Part shown: piece after piece, positions 9,955 through 20,111 of the stretch
Layout: every line of letters begins with the position of its first letter
Position numbering within the stretch: the first letter of the stretch is position 1
DNA from: Duganella flavida
GTDB taxonomy: Bacteria; Pseudomonadota; Gammaproteobacteria; Burkholderiales; Burkholderiaceae_D
Direction: 5' to 3'
NCBI RefSeq assembly: GCF_009857445.1
Contig: NZ_WWCN01000015.1
Coordinates: forward strand, 1 to 64,000
DNA length: 64,000 nucleotides
Notes under the pieces: model-generated
Databases searched by the model: none
What the model was told of the DNA's origin: nothing
The model's input: only the letters and a program-made list of their open reading frames with translations
Program-made: the position numbers and the translations under genes

Positions 9955-10838
9955 TACGCCACCTCTTCGTCAGCGAAGAAACGGGTATTCATCTCTTGCA
10001 GGCCCACAGTCTCCAGCACTTCTTTCAAGCGCTCGGCCGGACGCTTGCGCGGCAGGTTTTTGTAGGTTGCGATGATGAGTTCATTCTTCATCGAGTGCTC
10101 CCAGCCTACCAGCTCTGTCACGGTGACGTTGTAGCCATGCGCTTCCAGTTGCAGGCAACGCAGCACGTTGGTGATCTGGCTGCCGAATTCACGCGTGTGA
10201 ATCGGGTGGCGCCAGATTTCAGTCAGCGCGGATTTGCCCAGCGACTGGCCTTTGTTTTTCTTCAGGACCGAAGCTACTTCGGCCTGGCAGCACGGCACCA
10301 GCACGATGTGCTTGGCCTTTTTCTTCAGCGCGAACTGGATGGCGTCATCGGTCGCCGTATTACAGGCGTGGAGCGCGGTGACGACATCGATCTGCTCAGG
10401 CAGCAGCTTCGATTCGGTGGACTCGGCCACCGACAGCGGCAAGAAGGACATGCCGGGGAAGTTGAATTTCTGCGCTAGCTCCTGCGAACGCGCCACCAGC
10501 TCTTCGCGCGTCTCGATGCCGTAGATGTGCGAAGCCTGCAGCGCCTTGAAGAACAAGTCGTAGATGATGAAACCGAGGTAGGACTTACCCGCACCGTGAT
10601 CCACCAGCGTGACGTTCTCTTTCGACGCCAGCACTTCTTTCAGCAGCGGCTCGATGAACTGGTACAGGTGATAGACCTGTTTCAGCTTGCGGCGGCTATC
10701 CTGGTTCATCTTGCCGTCGCGCGTGAGGATGTGCAGTTCCTGTAGCAGCGCTACGGTCTGGCCTTCACGGATTTCCGGCATGTTGTCGGCGCTGGTGACG
10801 GTGGCGCCGATCTTCGCGGTTTGCTTATTTTGCTTCAT
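9954..10838 (-). CDS. SAM-dependent methyltransferase-like protein
   Basis: 294 residues from the chosen start. A Rossmann motif I is visible ([20 protein letters not shown], near residue 70), followed by YGIETREEL (motif II acidic residue) and [16 protein letters not shown], a pattern shared with the large methyltransferase family related to rRNA methylases. The substrate is unknown. A longer frame opens at 10994 but overlaps the whole of iscX; ATG 10838 ([11 protein letters not shown]) overlaps iscX by only 14 bases and is preferred. Confidence 0.8.
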   Translation of the reverse strand: MKQNKQTAKIGATVTSADNMPEIREGQTVALLQELHILTRDGKMNQDSRRKLKQVYHLYQFIEPLLKEVLASKENVTLVDHGAGKSYLGFIIYDLFFKALQASHIYGIETREELVARSQELAQKFNFPGMSFLPLSVAESTESKLLPEQIDVVTALHACNTATDDAIQFALKKKAKHIVLVPCCQAEVASVLKKNKGQSLGKSALTEIWRHPIHTREFGSQITNVLRCLQLEAHGYNVTVTELVGWEHSMKNELIIATYKNLPRKRPAERLKEVLETVGLQEMNTRFFADEEVA

Positions 10839-11019
10839 CGATCCACGCCTGCTGAACTGCTTCAAGGACTTTCTCACCGCCGCGCGTGTGGTCGTCGTCA
10901 AACTCTTCGAGGTCGACGATCCAGTTGTGCAGATCGGTGAAGCGGATGGTAAGCGGATCGGTGTCCGGATACTTGTCGTACAGCGCTTCCGCAATCGCGG
11001 TGATGTCAGTCCATTTCAT
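10825..11019 (-). CDS. iscX: IscX, iron-sulfur assembly adaptor
   Basis: Small acidic protein of 64 residues that binds IscS and iron and moderates Fe-S cluster assembly (known for Escherichia coli IscX/YfhJ). The whole domain is seen: [19 protein letters not shown], then [19 protein letters not shown] longer frame opens at 11073, but the ATG at 11019 lies one base past the ferredoxin stop (TGATATG) and gives the family length. Last gene of the isc operon, as usual. Confidence 0.95.
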   Translation of the reverse strand: MKWTDITAIAEALYDKYPDTDPLTIRFTDLHNWIVDLEEFDDDHTRGGEKVLEAVQQAWIDEAK

Positions 11020-11020
11020 A

Positions 11021-11362
11021 TCAGTGGCCGCCTTCGCTAGCGTGATTGATGGTGTACTTCGGAATTTCGACAACCATGTCTTGATCCGCCACCACGGCCT
11101 GGCACGACAGGCGCGACACGGCTTCCAGGCCCCAGGCTTTATCCAGCAGGTCTTCTTCGGTTTCGCTGGCTTCGCTCAGCGAATTGAAGCCCTCGCGCAC
11201 CAGCACGTGGCAGGTGGTGCAAGCGCAGGATTTTTCGCACGCGTGCTCGATGTGGATGTCATTTTCCAGCATGACGTCGCACAGGGTTTTGCCGGCTTGG
11301 GCTTCAACAACGGCGCCATCCGGGCACAGTTTTGCGTGAGGGAGGAATACGATTTGTGGCAT
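11021..11362 (-). CDS. fdx: ISC-system 2Fe-2S ferredoxin
   Basis: Electron donor for cluster assembly. 113 residues with the adrenodoxin-type cysteine pattern [14 protein letters not shown] and the distant fourth cysteine in SRLSCQAVV. Located between hscA and iscX in the standard isc order; 18 bases separate it from hscA. Confidence 0.97.
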   Translation of the reverse strand: MPQIVFLPHAKLCPDGAVVEAQAGKTLCDVMLENDIHIEHACEKSCACTTCHVLVREGFNSLSEASETEEDLLDKAWGLEAVSRLSCQAVVADQDMVVEIPKYTINHASEGGH

Positions 11363-11380
11363 ATTGAGCTCTATGTTTAT

Positions 11381-13261
11381 TTAAACGACCTGGTCGAGCG
11401 CCTTGCCCGCCAGTGCACTGCGCACGCTGCGATCCATGCGGCGCGATGCAAATTCTTCGGTGCCGTGAGCCAGCGCTTCGACTGCCGCCTTCACTGCTTG
11501 ATGATCCACTGCGCCAGTCTGCGATTGGGCGACAATCTCGCGCGTCTTGACGATCAGCGCCTCGACCTCTACGCGCTCTTCGTCCGACAGCAGCGATGCA
11601 TCTTCGTCCAGCGCCGCTTGGGTCGCCAGCAGGATGCGTTCTGCTTCCACCTGCTCTTCACGCAGCGCGCGCGCTTGCATGTCGGCTGCGGCCGACGAGT
11701 GCGAATCCATCAGCATGCGCGCTACATCATCATCGCCCAGGCCATAGGATGGCTTGACGGTGATGGAGGCTTCCACGCCCGAACGCAGCTCGCGTGCCGA
11801 TACGGACAGCAGGCCGTCAGCATCGACTTGGTAGGTGATGCGGATACGCGCCGCACCAGCCGCCATCGGCGGAATGCCGCGCAGTTCAAAGCGTGCCAGC
11901 GAACGGCAATCGGCCACCAGTTCACGCTCGCCTTGCAGCACGTGCACTGCCAGCGCGGTCTGGCCATCCTTGAAGGTGGTGAATTCCTGCGCGCGGGCGC
12001 AAGGAATGGTCGAATTGCGCGGGATGATTTTCTCTACCAGGCCGCCCATGGTCTCAATGCCCAGCGACAGCGGGATCACGTCCAGCAGCAGCCAGTCATC
12101 GCCAGCTGCGCGGTTACCGGCCAGCAGATTCGCCTGAATCGCCGCGCCCAGCGCTACCACTTTGTCCGGATCGATATTCGCGTGCGGCGTGGTGTGGAAG
12201 TATTCGCTCACCGCGCGGTGCACGTGCGGCATGCGCGTCGCGCCGCCGACCATGACCACGCCATCAACGTCGTCCGCATCGACATTGGCGTCGCGCAGCG
12301 CTTTCTTGATGGCCTTCATGGTCTTCTCGATCAGGTGCTTGGTGATCTCCTGGAACTTCTCGGCGGTGATGGTGATGTGGACTTGTTCGCCCGACTTCAG
12401 CGCAGCATCCACAGTCACTTCGGACTTGGTGGACAGCAGTTCCTTGGCTTCGCGCGCTTTCACCATCAGCACGGCGGTATCTTCATCCGACAGCGGCGCC
12501 AGCTTTTCTTCCTGATGGATGTGGCAGAACAGGCGGTGATCGAAGTCGTCGCCGCCCAGCGCGGAATCGCCGCCAGTGGCCAACACTTCAAACACGCCTT
12601 TGCTCAGTTTCAGGATCGAGATATCGAAAGTGCCGCCGCCCAGATCGTAAACCGCATACACGCCTTCCGACGCGTTATCCAGACCGTAAGCGATAGCCGC
12701 TGCAGTCGGCTCGCTCAGCAGGCGCAGCACGTTCAGGCCGGCCAGTTGGGCCGCGTCCTTGGTCGCTTGACGCTGCGCGTCGTCGAAGTACGCTGGCACG
12801 GTGATGACCGCGCCAACCAGATCGTCGCCCAGCGAATCTTCCGCGCGCTGGCGCAGCGTAGCCAGGATCTGTGCCGACACTTCCACCGGGCTTTTCACGC
12901 CGGCGACAGTTTTCAGCTGGACCATGCCCGGCGTATCGAGGAACTGGTAGGGCAGGTTTTCCGCGTACGCGATATCAGCCAAACCACGGCCCATGAAACG
13001 CTTCACGGACACGATGGTGTTCTTTGGATCGGTAGTCTGCGCAGCCTGCGCCTTGTAGCCAATGTTGGCGTGACCGTTAGGCAGGTAGCGCACCACGGAC
13101 GGCAGCAGCGCGCGGCCGTCTTCGTCGTTCAGCACTTCTGGAATGCTGTTGCGCACAGTCGCCACCAGCGAATTGGTGGTGCCCAAATCAATCCCCACCG
13201 CCAGACGATGCTGGTGCGGTGCGGTGGACATGCCTGGTTCGGAAATTTGCAGAAGTGCCAT
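11381..13261 (-). CDS. hscA: HscA, Hsp70 chaperone of Fe-S assembly
   Basis: ATP-dependent chaperone that, with HscB, releases the cluster from IscU. About 626 residues from ATG 13261 (MALLQISEP); a longer frame from 13324 overlaps hscB and is rejected. Hsp70 signatures: [30 protein letters not shown] and [13 protein letters not shown], then the substrate-binding domain with the LPPxxAG-like helix. It recognises the LPPVK loop of IscU, which is present in this window's IscU (ALPPVKIHC). Confidence 0.96.
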   Translation of the reverse strand: MALLQISEPGMSTAPHQHRLAVGIDLGTTNSLVATVRNSIPEVLNDEDGRALLPSVVRYLPNGHANIGYKAQAAQTTDPKNTIVSVKRFMGRGLADIAYAENLPYQFLDTPGMVQLKTVAGVKSPVEVSAQILATLRQRAEDSLGDDLVGAVITVPAYFDDAQRQATKDAAQLAGLNVLRLLSEPTAAAIAYGLDNASEGVYAVYDLGGGTFDISILKLSKGVFEVLATGGDSALGGDDFDHRLFCHIHQEEKLAPLSDEDTAVLMVKAREAKELLSTKSEVTVDAALKSGEQVHITITAEKFQEITKHLIEKTMKAIKKALRDANVDADDVDGVVMVGGATRMPHVHRAVSEYFHTTPHANIDPDKVVALGAAIQANLLAGNRAAGDDWLLLDVIPLSLGIETMGGLVEKIIPRNSTIPCARAQEFTTFKDGQTALAVHVLQGERELVADCRSLARFELRGIPPMAAGAARIRITYQVDADGLLSVSARELRSGVEASITVKPSYGLGDDDVARMLMDSHSSAAADMQARALREEQVEAERILLATQAALDEDASLLSDEERVEVEALIVKTREIVAQSQTGAVDHQAVKAAVEALAHGTEEFASRRMDRSVRSALAGKALDQVV

Positions 13262-13320
13262 GAGACGGGACCTGTAGTTTTTATAGAACTTGCAGCGGCG
13301 CCAGCGCGGGCGCCAGCGTA

Positions 13321-13836
13321 TCAAGCTTCGATTGCTTCAAAGGCGAAGCGGACTTCTTCGCCGAATTTTTCGAGGAACATCAGTGCGCGCACGCCTTGGG
13401 CGGCGGCCTGGAAATCATTGGCGTTGAGTTGCTGTTCGATCTGCGCCAGCTGCTGCTTGCGGGCTTTGCGCAGCTGCTCGTCCAGCGACTCCAGCGCGTC
13501 GCTATCCTTGGCGGCACGGGCGTCGCCCAGCTCTTCGCGCCACTCCATCTGCTGCATCAGGAAGGCCATCGGCATTGCCGTATTCGACTCGGTCTGCAAA
13601 TCGACGCCATGCAGCTCGCACAGGTACTGCGCGCGCTTCTGCGGATTTTTCAGGGTCTGGTAGGCTTCGTTGGCGCGGGTGGCCCACTGCATGGCGACGC
13701 GCTTTTCGGCGTCGGTGGCATTCACGAATTTGTCGGGATGGACGCGGCTTTGCACGTCGCGGTAGGCGCTGTTCAGCGCATCCGCGTCGACGGCAAACTG
13801 CTTGGGCAGGTTGAAGAGTTCAAAGTGATTCTGCAT
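13321..13836 (-). CDS. hscB: HscB, J-domain co-chaperone
   Basis: 171 residues. N-terminal J domain (residues 3-75) with the HPD motif in [11 protein letters not shown], and a C-terminal three-helix domain that binds IscU. Stimulates the HscA ATPase and delivers IscU. Separated from hscA by 59 bases. Confidence 0.96.
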   Translation of the reverse strand: MQNHFELFNLPKQFAVDADALNSAYRDVQSRVHPDKFVNATDAEKRVAMQWATRANEAYQTLKNPQKRAQYLCELHGVDLQTESNTAMPMAFLMQQMEWREELGDARAAKDSDALESLDEQLRKARKQQLAQIEQQLNANDFQAAAQGVRALMFLEKFGEEVRFAFEAIEA

Positions 13837-13842
13837 GACGTG

Positions 13843-14166
13843 TCAGACGCGGAAGCTTTCACCGCAACCGCAATTGTCTTTCTCGTTCGGGTTGTTGAAC
13901 TTGAAACCTTCGTTCAGGCCTTCGCGCGCGAAGTCCAGTTCCGTGCCGTCGATGTACGGCAGGCTTTTCGGATCAACGAACACTTTGACGCCGTGCGATT
14001 CGAACACGCTGTCCTCATCGGTCACGTCGTCGACGTATTCCAGCTTGTAGGCCATGCCCGAGCAGCCGGTGGTGCGCACGCCAAAACGCAAACCGATGCC
14101 CTTGCCGCGGCGCTCGATGTAGCGGTTGATGTGTTTCGCTGCTTTTTCGGTCAGGGTGATTGCCAT
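13843..14166 (-). CDS. iscA: IscA, A-type Fe-S carrier
   Basis: 107 residues from ATG 14166, the exact family length, with GGGAGA five to ten bases ahead; the longer frame at 14193 is not needed. The three conserved cysteines are in TTGCSGMAY and CGCGESF. Carries clusters to target apoproteins. Confidence 0.96.
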   Translation of the reverse strand: MAITLTEKAAKHINRYIERRGKGIGLRFGVRTTGCSGMAYKLEYVDDVTDEDSVFESHGVKVFVDPKSLPYIDGTELDFAREGLNEGFKFNNPNEKDNCGCGESFRV

Positions 14167-14208
14167 TTGATTCTCCCGCGCCCCGGTATGCACCGGGGCG
14201 ACGTGTAA

Positions 14209-14592
14209 TTACGCTGCGTGCTTGGTCTGGTAGTCCAGAACAGCTGCCTTGATGGCGTCTTCCGCCAGGATCGAGCAGTGGATTTTCACTGGCGGCAGCG
14301 CCAGCTCTTCTGCGATCTGGGTGTTCTTGATGGCCAGTGCCTGGTCCAGGGTTTTGCCCTTGACCCATTCGGTCACCAGCGAGCTCGATGCAATCGCCGA
14401 ACCGCAGCCGTAGGTTTTGAATTTAGCGTCTTCGATCACGCCATCCGCGCCCACTTTGATTTGCAGCTTCATCACGTCGCCGCAAGCTGGCGCGCCGACC
14501 ATGCCGGTGCCCACGCTGTCGTCGCCTTTTTCAAACGCGCCGACGTTACGTGGGTTTTCGTAGTGGTCCAGTACTTTTTCCGAGTAAGCCAT
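14209..14592 (-). CDS. iscU: IscU, Fe-S scaffold
   Basis: Scaffold on which clusters are built from IscS sulfur. 127 residues; cluster ligands in APACGDVMK, TYGCGSAIA and KIHCSILAED, plus the HscA recognition loop LPPVK. Operon position between iscS and iscA is canonical. Confidence 0.98.
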   Translation of the reverse strand: MAYSEKVLDHYENPRNVGAFEKGDDSVGTGMVGAPACGDVMKLQIKVGADGVIEDAKFKTYGCGSAIASSSLVTEWVKGKTLDQALAIKNTQIAEELALPPVKIHCSILAEDAIKAAVLDYQTKHAA

Positions 14593-14616
14593 TTTGATGC
14601 TCCTATTTATTCAGTA

Positions 14617-15873
14617 TTAGTGGGCTGCCCATTGGATCGAGCTGATGTCGATACCTTCTTTGAACATATCCCACAGCGGCGACAGTTCACGCAGTTTGTT
14701 AACCTTGGACTTCATCAGATCGATCGCGAAGTCGATATCGGCTTCGGTGGTGAAGCGGCCGATGGTGAAACGGATCGAGCTGTGCGCCAGTTCGTCGCTG
14801 CGGCCCAGGGCGCGCAGCACGTACGATGGTTCCAGCGAAGCCGAAGTGCAAGCGGAGCCCGACGATACCGCCAGGTCTTTCACTGCCATGATCAGCGATT
14901 CGCCCTCAACGTAATTGAAGCTCACGTTCAGGTTGTGCGGCACACGGTGGTCCATGTCGCCGTTGATGTAGGTCTCTTCGATTTCTTGCAGGCCTTTGGC
15001 CAGACGGTCGCGCAGCGCTTTAATGCGGGCGACTTCGGTGTCCATTTCCACTTTCGCCAGGCGGAACGCTTCGCCCATGCCGACGATCTGGTGGGTTGGC
15101 AGCGTGCCCGAACGCAGGCCACGTTCGTGGCCACCGCCATGCATTTGTGCTTCGATACGCACGCGCGGTTTGCGGCAGACGTACAGCGCGCCCACGCCTT
15201 TCGGGCCGTAGGTTTTGTGCGCGGTGAAGGTCATCAGATCGACTTTGGTTTTTTGCAGGTCGATGACGATCTTGCCGGTGGCTTGTGCAGCGTCGCAGTG
15301 GAAGATGATGCCTTTCGAGCGGCACAGCGCGCCGATTTCGTCGATCGGCTGGATCACGCCGATCTCGTTATTCACCAGCATGACCGAAATCAGGATGGTG
15401 TCCGGACGGATGGCGGCGGTCAGCTGTTCGATGGTGATCAGGCCATTGTCCTGCGGTTCCAGGTAGGTCGCTTCAAAGCCCTGGCGTTCCAGTTCACGCA
15501 CGGTATCCAGCACGGCTTTGTGCTCGGTCTTGACCGTGATGATGTGCTTACCCTTGGTTTTGTAGAACTGCGCTGCGCCCTTGATGGCCAGGTTGTTCGA
15601 TTCGGTGGCGCCCGAGGTCCAGATGATTTCGCGTGGGTCGGCATTGACCAGCGCTGCCACGTTGGCGCGCGCTTCTTCCACCGCTTTTTCTGCGGTCCAG
15701 CCGTACATATGGCTACGCGAAGCCGGATTGCCGAACTGCTCGCGCAGGTACGGAATCATCGCATCGGCGACGCGCGGATCGATCGGCGTGGTGGCCGAGT
15801 AGTCCATGTAGATCGGGAAGTGCGGCGCGGTCTGGAATTTCACGTCAGCGATGTTTTTTTCTGGGGCGTTCAT
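14617..15873 (-). CDS. iscS: cysteine desulfurase
   Basis: PLP enzyme that removes sulfur from cysteine and supplies it to IscU and tRNA thiolation enzymes. PLP lysine in [11 protein letters not shown]; the persulfide cysteine in [15 protein letters not shown] on the mobile loop. 418 residues, with a short extension (MNAPEKN...) before the common [10 protein letters not shown] start; GGAGT precedes this ATG and no closer in-frame ATG has a better site. Confidence 0.97.
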   Translation of the reverse strand: MNAPEKNIADVKFQTAPHFPIYMDYSATTPIDPRVADAMIPYLREQFGNPASRSHMYGWTAEKAVEEARANVAALVNADPREIIWTSGATESNNLAIKGAAQFYKTKGKHIITVKTEHKAVLDTVRELERQGFEATYLEPQDNGLITIEQLTAAIRPDTILISVMLVNNEIGVIQPIDEIGALCRSKGIIFHCDAAQATGKIVIDLQKTKVDLMTFTAHKTYGPKGVGALYVCRKPRVRIEAQMHGGGHERGLRSGTLPTHQIVGMGEAFRLAKVEMDTEVARIKALRDRLAKGLQEIEETYINGDMDHRVPHNLNVSFNYVEGESLIMAVKDLAVSSGSACTSASLEPSYVLRALGRSDELAHSSIRFTIGRFTTEADIDFAIDLMKSKVNKLRELSPLWDMFKEGIDISSIQWAAH

Positions 15874-15892
15874 CTGGTTACTCCGTTAGGGC

Positions 15893-16375
15893 TTACAGGG
15901 CGGCGTGGTTGCCGTTGCGCGGCATGACCACAACACTCTGTTCAGCGTTCTTCTGCTTTTGTTGATCGACCAGATCCTGCAGCGATACGGAATCCAGATA
16001 ATCAACCATCTTTTCATTCAGCGTGGCCCACAGTTCGTGGGTCATGCAGCGCGCGCCACTGGCCGCATCGGCGCCGTGACAGTTTTCCTTGCCGCCGCAC
16101 TGGGTCGCATCCAGCGGCTCATCCACGGCGATGATGATGTCAGCCACGGTGACCTTGTCGGCGCGGCGCGCCAGACTGTAGCCACCGCCCGGGCCACGGA
16201 TCGATTCAACGATCTCGTGGCGGCGCAGCTTGCCAAACAGCTGCTCCAGGTAGGACAGCGAAATCGCCTGACGCTGGCTGATGCCGGACAGCGTGACTGG
16301 ACCTTTGCCTTGGCGCAAAGCCAGATCGATCATCGCAGTCACAGCAAAACGGCCTTTGGTGGTCAGACGCATCAC
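15893..16375 (-). CDS. iscR: IscR, Rrf2-family Fe-S regulator
   Basis: Winged-helix regulator that represses the isc operon when it carries a 2Fe-2S cluster. 160 residues: MRLTTKGRFAVTAMIDLAL start, recognition helix ISQRQAISLSYLEQLF, and the cluster ligand region with three cysteines (QCGGKENCHG, then ARCMTHELW), with the His ligand just after the third. Heads the isc operon. A matching type 1 IscR site lies upstream, supporting autoregulation. Confidence 0.97.
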   Translation of the reverse strand: MMRLTTKGRFAVTAMIDLALRQGKGPVTLSGISQRQAISLSYLEQLFGKLRRHEIVESIRGPGGGYSLARRADKVTVADIIIAVDEPLDATQCGGKENCHGADAASGARCMTHELWATLNEKMVDYLDSVSLQDLVDQQKQKNAEQSVVVMPRNGNHAAL

Positions 16376-16425
16376 TACCTCGGTTGAGTTAAAATATCGA
16401 CCTTTTCGCTGATCAGAAAGCCTGA

Positions 16426-16450
16426 TTAGTTGATCGAATTAGTCAAGTAT
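16426..16450 (-). promoter_or_regulatory. IscR type 1 binding site upstream of iscR
   Basis: On the minus strand, positions 16450 to 16426 read ATACTTGACTAATTCGATCA then ACTAA. Against the published type 1 consensus ATASYYGACTRWWWYAGTCRRSTAT I count three mismatches in 25. The TTGACT inside the site could serve as the -35 element, so bound IscR would block the promoter. No good -10 was found at the ideal distance. Confidence 0.75.
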
Positions 16451-16483
16451 ACCAAACTTTAACAAAGCTTGCTGACAGCCCAC

Positions 16484-17263
16484 CTAGGCGCCATTCAGCA
16501 GCTGCATAGGCTGGAACAGCTGGTGCATATCCTTATTACCAATAAAACTAAGGTTATAAGGGTGTTCCGCAGTGATCTGCGGGAAATCTTTCATCACTGG
16601 CAACTTGGCCAGCAATTCCGCGATTTTCCCCCACAGCACCATCGTTGGCACGGTTGCGGCCTGCGCCGCCAGCCCTGCCATCACGGTTTCGAAGAACGGC
16701 AGCCAGGCTTTCGCGTCTTTCGCTGGCGGCACGTGGCTGCGGAAGACCAGCGAGGCGTTCAGCAGCAGGAAGCCCTGTTCGGTCAGCTTGTTCTGCATGT
16801 CCGCCAGGGTCAGGATGTGGCTGCTAACGCCGCTGCGCGCCTTGGCCGAAACCGCCGCCATCGCCTCGCCGGCGGTGTTTTCCAGCTGCAGCTGACCATC
16901 GGCCACGAGCAGCATTTTCATGAAGTTGCGCAGCGAGGTGGCCTTGTTGACCGGTTTGGACAGGCCGCCTCCTACTTCCGACGACCATAGGCTGCCAACA
17001 GCCCCATCCATGAAACAGACGCCAGTGGCGCTCTCTGCTCGCGGATATGGACCTTCGCCAACTAGTACATACTTCACTTTATTGAGCGGCAATGCGAACG
17101 CGGCAAACAGGCGCTGCTCGGTTGGCAGGTATTGGTCCTGCGCCAGTTGCGGCAGGTAATCCGGGGTGGCGGCCATCATGGCTTCCAAGCCCTTGACCAA
17201 CAGTGGACGCCAGGAAACATCGGCGCGCTCCAGCGCCTCCAGAATCGTGCTCGGGATCGTCAT
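16484..17263 (-). CDS. divergent uracil-DNA glycosylase-like protein
   Basis: 259 residues from ATG 17263 (MTIPSTILEAL); the longer frame reads into the divergent gene. The fold of family 1 uracil-DNA glycosylases is recognisable: KVKYVLVGEGPYPRAESATG near residues 62-81 aligns to the water-activating motif, and VLWGKIAELL and EHPYNLSF to later motifs. In active enzymes the first motif is GQDPYH; here it is GEGPYP, so the catalytic Asp is Gly and the His is Pro, and HPSPLS is HPYNLS. Activity on uracil is therefore doubtful. It could be a binding protein or act on another substrate. Confidence 0.7.
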   Translation of the reverse strand: MTIPSTILEALERADVSWRPLLVKGLEAMMAATPDYLPQLAQDQYLPTEQRLFAAFALPLNKVKYVLVGEGPYPRAESATGVCFMDGAVGSLWSSEVGGGLSKPVNKATSLRNFMKMLLVADGQLQLENTAGEAMAAVSAKARSGVSSHILTLADMQNKLTEQGFLLLNASLVFRSHVPPAKDAKAWLPFFETVMAGLAAQAATVPTMVLWGKIAELLAKLPVMKDFPQITAEHPYNLSFIGNKDMHQLFQPMQLLNGA

Positions 17264-17302
17264 TGCAGAAAAAGCTTTCGGGGAAAGGTAAGATTGTAAC
17301 TT

Positions 17303-18322
17303 ATGGGGAAAGATTTGAAACGCTGGATTGCCGCCGCCGCCTTCACCGCCGCTGTGGGCGCGCAGGTGCAATTGCATGCGCAGGCGCTGGATGAGGCGCT
17401 GGATGCGCCGGCGCGCGCGCATGTGATCAACGAATATGCACGCCGCCTGACGGCCCAGCACGTGGACGCGGCGCGCGCCAAGATGGCTGCCGACGACATC
17501 CGCCAGCGGCTGGGGCGCGGTGAATATGACCGCGAGACCACGGCACGTGCGCTAGCCACGCGCGTGTCGCGCGACGTGCTCGCCGTCATGGGCGACAAGC
17601 ACACTTATCTCGAATACGTACCCTACGACCTGGGCGACGAGCGCCAGCGCCCGCAGCCGCCGGTACAGTCGGGCGACAACTACGGCCTCGGCAAGTTCGA
17701 AACGCGCGGCGATGGCATCGGCTACCTGCAAATCAGCCGCTTTGCGCCACTGGACCGGGGCGCCGGCGAGGCAGCAGCCAGGTTCATGTCGCAAGCGGCC
17801 GATTGCGCCGCGCTCATCATCGACCTGCGCGACGCCAACGGCGACGGCCAGGCAATGGCAGCGCTGCTGGCCAGCTACGTGCTGACCGACAAACGTAGCT
17901 ACATTTTCATGGACAAGCAGCTCCACCTGCATGACCAGCTGGACCGCGATGGCCACATCGTGGCCGAGTACTGGACCAGCGCCGATGCGCCGGGCAAGCA
18001 CTTCGGCGGCAAGAAACCTCTCTATTTGCTGGTCAACGAGCGCACCAGCGGTGCGGCCGAAGCGTTCGCCTACGATTTGCAGCAGTACGTGAAGCGTGCG
18101 GTGGTGGTCGGCGCGCCGACCTTGGGCGATGCCCGCATCGGCGCCAAGCAGCGCGTGTCGCGCCAGTTGCAAACCTCGGTGGCGGTCACACGCGCCAGCA
18201 ATGTGCTTACCCGCGCCAACTGGGAAGGTAGCGGCGTCCAGCCAGACCGCATGATCGCCAGCGGCGAAGCGCTGGAAGCAGCGCAGACACTGGCCCAGGC
18301 GGCCCTGCGGCCAAAAAAATAG
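17303..18322 (+). CDS. S41-family (tail-specific protease-like) exported peptidase
   Basis: 339 residues with a signal peptide (about 1-26, ending VQLHAQA). An N-terminal helical region (27-100) is followed by the S41 core: DGIGYLQISRFAP, CAALIIDLRDANGDG, and the active-site strand PLYLLVNERTSGAAEAFAYDL with the nucleophile Ser. No PDZ domain is evident. Divergent from the glycosylase-like gene with 39 bases between starts, so the promoters overlap. Substrate unknown; periplasmic. Confidence 0.85.
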   Translation: MGKDLKRWIAAAAFTAAVGAQVQLHAQALDEALDAPARAHVINEYARRLTAQHVDAARAKMAADDIRQRLGRGEYDRETTARALATRVSRDVLAVMGDKHTYLEYVPYDLGDERQRPQPPVQSGDNYGLGKFETRGDGIGYLQISRFAPLDRGAGEAAARFMSQAADCAALIIDLRDANGDGQAMAALLASYVLTDKRSYIFMDKQLHLHDQLDRDGHIVAEYWTSADAPGKHFGGKKPLYLLVNERTSGAAEAFAYDLQQYVKRAVVVGAPTLGDARIGAKQRVSRQLQTSVAVTRASNVLTRANWEGSGVQPDRMIASGEALEAAQTLAQAALRPKK

Positions 18323-18412
18323 TCTGTACCGGCTGTGCCTGTATGGCAACAGCCTGCGCCGGGAAGCGTGCTAGACTTTCCTTAATGCAAATCTCGCTTA
18401 TCCTCGCCAGCC

Positions 18413-20110
18413 ATGCCGCCCTGGGATTACCGATTCGTTGCGCTGTCGCTGCGCCGGTTCTGGCGTGGCATGCTGCTGTGCGCGGTGCTGGTTGCGCCGG
18501 CGCAGGCGGCGCTGGCCGCCGAGCGCAAAGTGCTGATCTTGTACTCGCTGGGTTCGGACGCTTCGTCCGCCTGGCAAACCCTGCTACGCAAAGGCATGTC
18601 GGCCGAACTGGCGCGGCAGGACGTCACCACCCTTCCCAACGTTTTTGAAGAACGCTTCGATGCGGTGCGCATCGGCGATATCGCCGCCGTGGCCGCGATG
18701 GAGCCCTACCTGCGCAGCAAGTACGCCGGCGTCAAATTCGACGCCATCATCACGGAAAACTATACGGCCGCGCGCTTTCTCAGCGAGCGCCCCGATTTAT
18801 TCCCCGGCGTGCCGCGTCACTACGTCAACCACTCTCGCCTGGCCTGGGCGCCCGCTGATGGTATCGCCTACCAGATCGAGGCCGATTACGCGCTCACTAT
18901 CGGCATCATCCCGCGCGTGGCGCCGAACGTGAAGCGCGTGGTGGTGATTGGCGACAGCACCGAACGCATACAGGAATCGGTGCGCGCCGTGCGCACCGCC
19001 GCCCGCGCGCATGAAGGCAAGCTGGCGTTCGAATACTGGGAACACCAGAGCTACGACGAGATGTATCGCGCCGTCGCGCAACTGGACGAAGGCAGCGCCA
19101 TCTTCCTGCTGCCCACTTATCATGACCGCACCGGCGAACGCCGGCGGCCGGTGGACACGGTGCGCAAGCTGGTGTCGATCGCGCGGGTGCCGATCTTCAC
19201 CAACTGGGAAGCCATCGTGGTGCCCGGCGTAGTGGGCGGCTACGTGGTCAGCGCGGAGCGCATCGGCGGCGCGATTGCCGACATCCTGCTGCAACGCCAG
19301 CCCGATATCGCCGGCATCCCTGGCTACATCTTCGATTACGGCGCGGTGCAGCGTTATCACTTGCAGAACATTCCGCCGGCGGCGCAGTATCTGAACCGGC
19401 CGCAAAGCGTGCTACAGCAGTACCTGTGGCAGATTGTGGCGGGCCTGACGCTGATTGTACTGGAAGGGATTTTGATTTCGGCGCTGGTGGTGTCGCTGCG
19501 CAGCCGCCGCCAGACCTTGTGCGCGCTGAACGAGGAACGCGACCAATTGGAAGCACGCGTTACGCAGCGCACGCTGGAGCTGATGGTGGCGAACACCAAG
19601 CTGGAACAGCAAGCCACGACCGACCCGCTGACCGGCATCGGCAACCGCCGCCGCATGACGGAGCAGATCAACAAGGAACTGGAGCGCAGCCGGCGCTTCA
19701 AGCATCCGCTATCGCTGCTGATGGCGGATATCGATCACTTCAAGCATGTCAACGATATCCACGGCCACGAAGCGGGCGACCGCACGCTGGTGATGGTGGC
19801 GCACGCGCTGGCCAGCGGCATGCGCAGCATCGACATGGCGTCGCGCTTCGGCGGCGAAGAGTTTGTGTTGCTGATGCCGGAGACGGAAATCGATGTCGCG
19901 CGCGCTGCAGCTGAGCGCCTGCGCACCGACATTGCCGCGCTGCGGATTCAGGGAGACAACGGCGATGAGATCCAGCTCACCATCAGCATCGGTGTGTCCT
20001 GCTCCGATCCGACTGGGGCGATGGACAGTGCGTCATCGCTCATCTCGCGGGCGGACAAGGCGCTCTATCAAGCCAAACACCAAGGCCGCGACCGCGTGAT
20101 CTGCTACTGA
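18413..20110 (+). CDS. diguanylate cyclase with periplasmic solute-binding-like sensor
   Basis: Makes cyclic di-GMP. A signal/anchor segment lies near residues 18-38 and the periplasmic part (about 40-330) resembles ABC-transporter substrate-binding proteins (KVLILYSLGSDASSAW start). A membrane span is near 340-365, a short coiled coil at 370-400, and a GGDEF domain from TTDPLTGIGNRRRM to the end. The active motif is GGEEF (near residue 480), with an inhibitory I-site RSID five residues before it. The enzyme is probably active, feedback-controlled and driven by a small periplasmic ligand. Confidence 0.92.
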   Translation: MPPWDYRFVALSLRRFWRGMLLCAVLVAPAQAALAAERKVLILYSLGSDASSAWQTLLRKGMSAELARQDVTTLPNVFEERFDAVRIGDIAAVAAMEPYLRSKYAGVKFDAIITENYTAARFLSERPDLFPGVPRHYVNHSRLAWAPADGIAYQIEADYALTIGIIPRVAPNVKRVVVIGDSTERIQESVRAVRTAARAHEGKLAFEYWEHQSYDEMYRAVAQLDEGSAIFLLPTYHDRTGERRRPVDTVRKLVSIARVPIFTNWEAIVVPGVVGGYVVSAERIGGAIADILLQRQPDIAGIPGYIFDYGAVQRYHLQNIPPAAQYLNRPQSVLQQYLWQIVAGLTLIVLEGILISALVVSLRSRRQTLCALNEERDQLEARVTQRTLELMVANTKLEQQATTDPLTGIGNRRRMTEQINKELERSRRFKHPLSLLMADIDHFKHVNDIHGHEAGDRTLVMVAHALASGMRSIDMASRFGGEEFVLLMPETEIDVARAAAERLRTDIAALRIQGDNGDEIQLTISIGVSCSDPTGAMDSASSLISRADKALYQAKHQGRDRVICY

Positions 20111-20111
20111 T

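Noticed and set aside
10886-13663. A 925-codon open frame antisense to hscA, fdx and hscB
   Set aside because: The minus-strand genes are certain; long antisense frames are expected in GC-rich genes and its His/Arg-rich product resembles no protein.
14218-15927. A 569-codon open frame antisense to iscU and iscS
   Set aside because: Shadow of well-supported genes.
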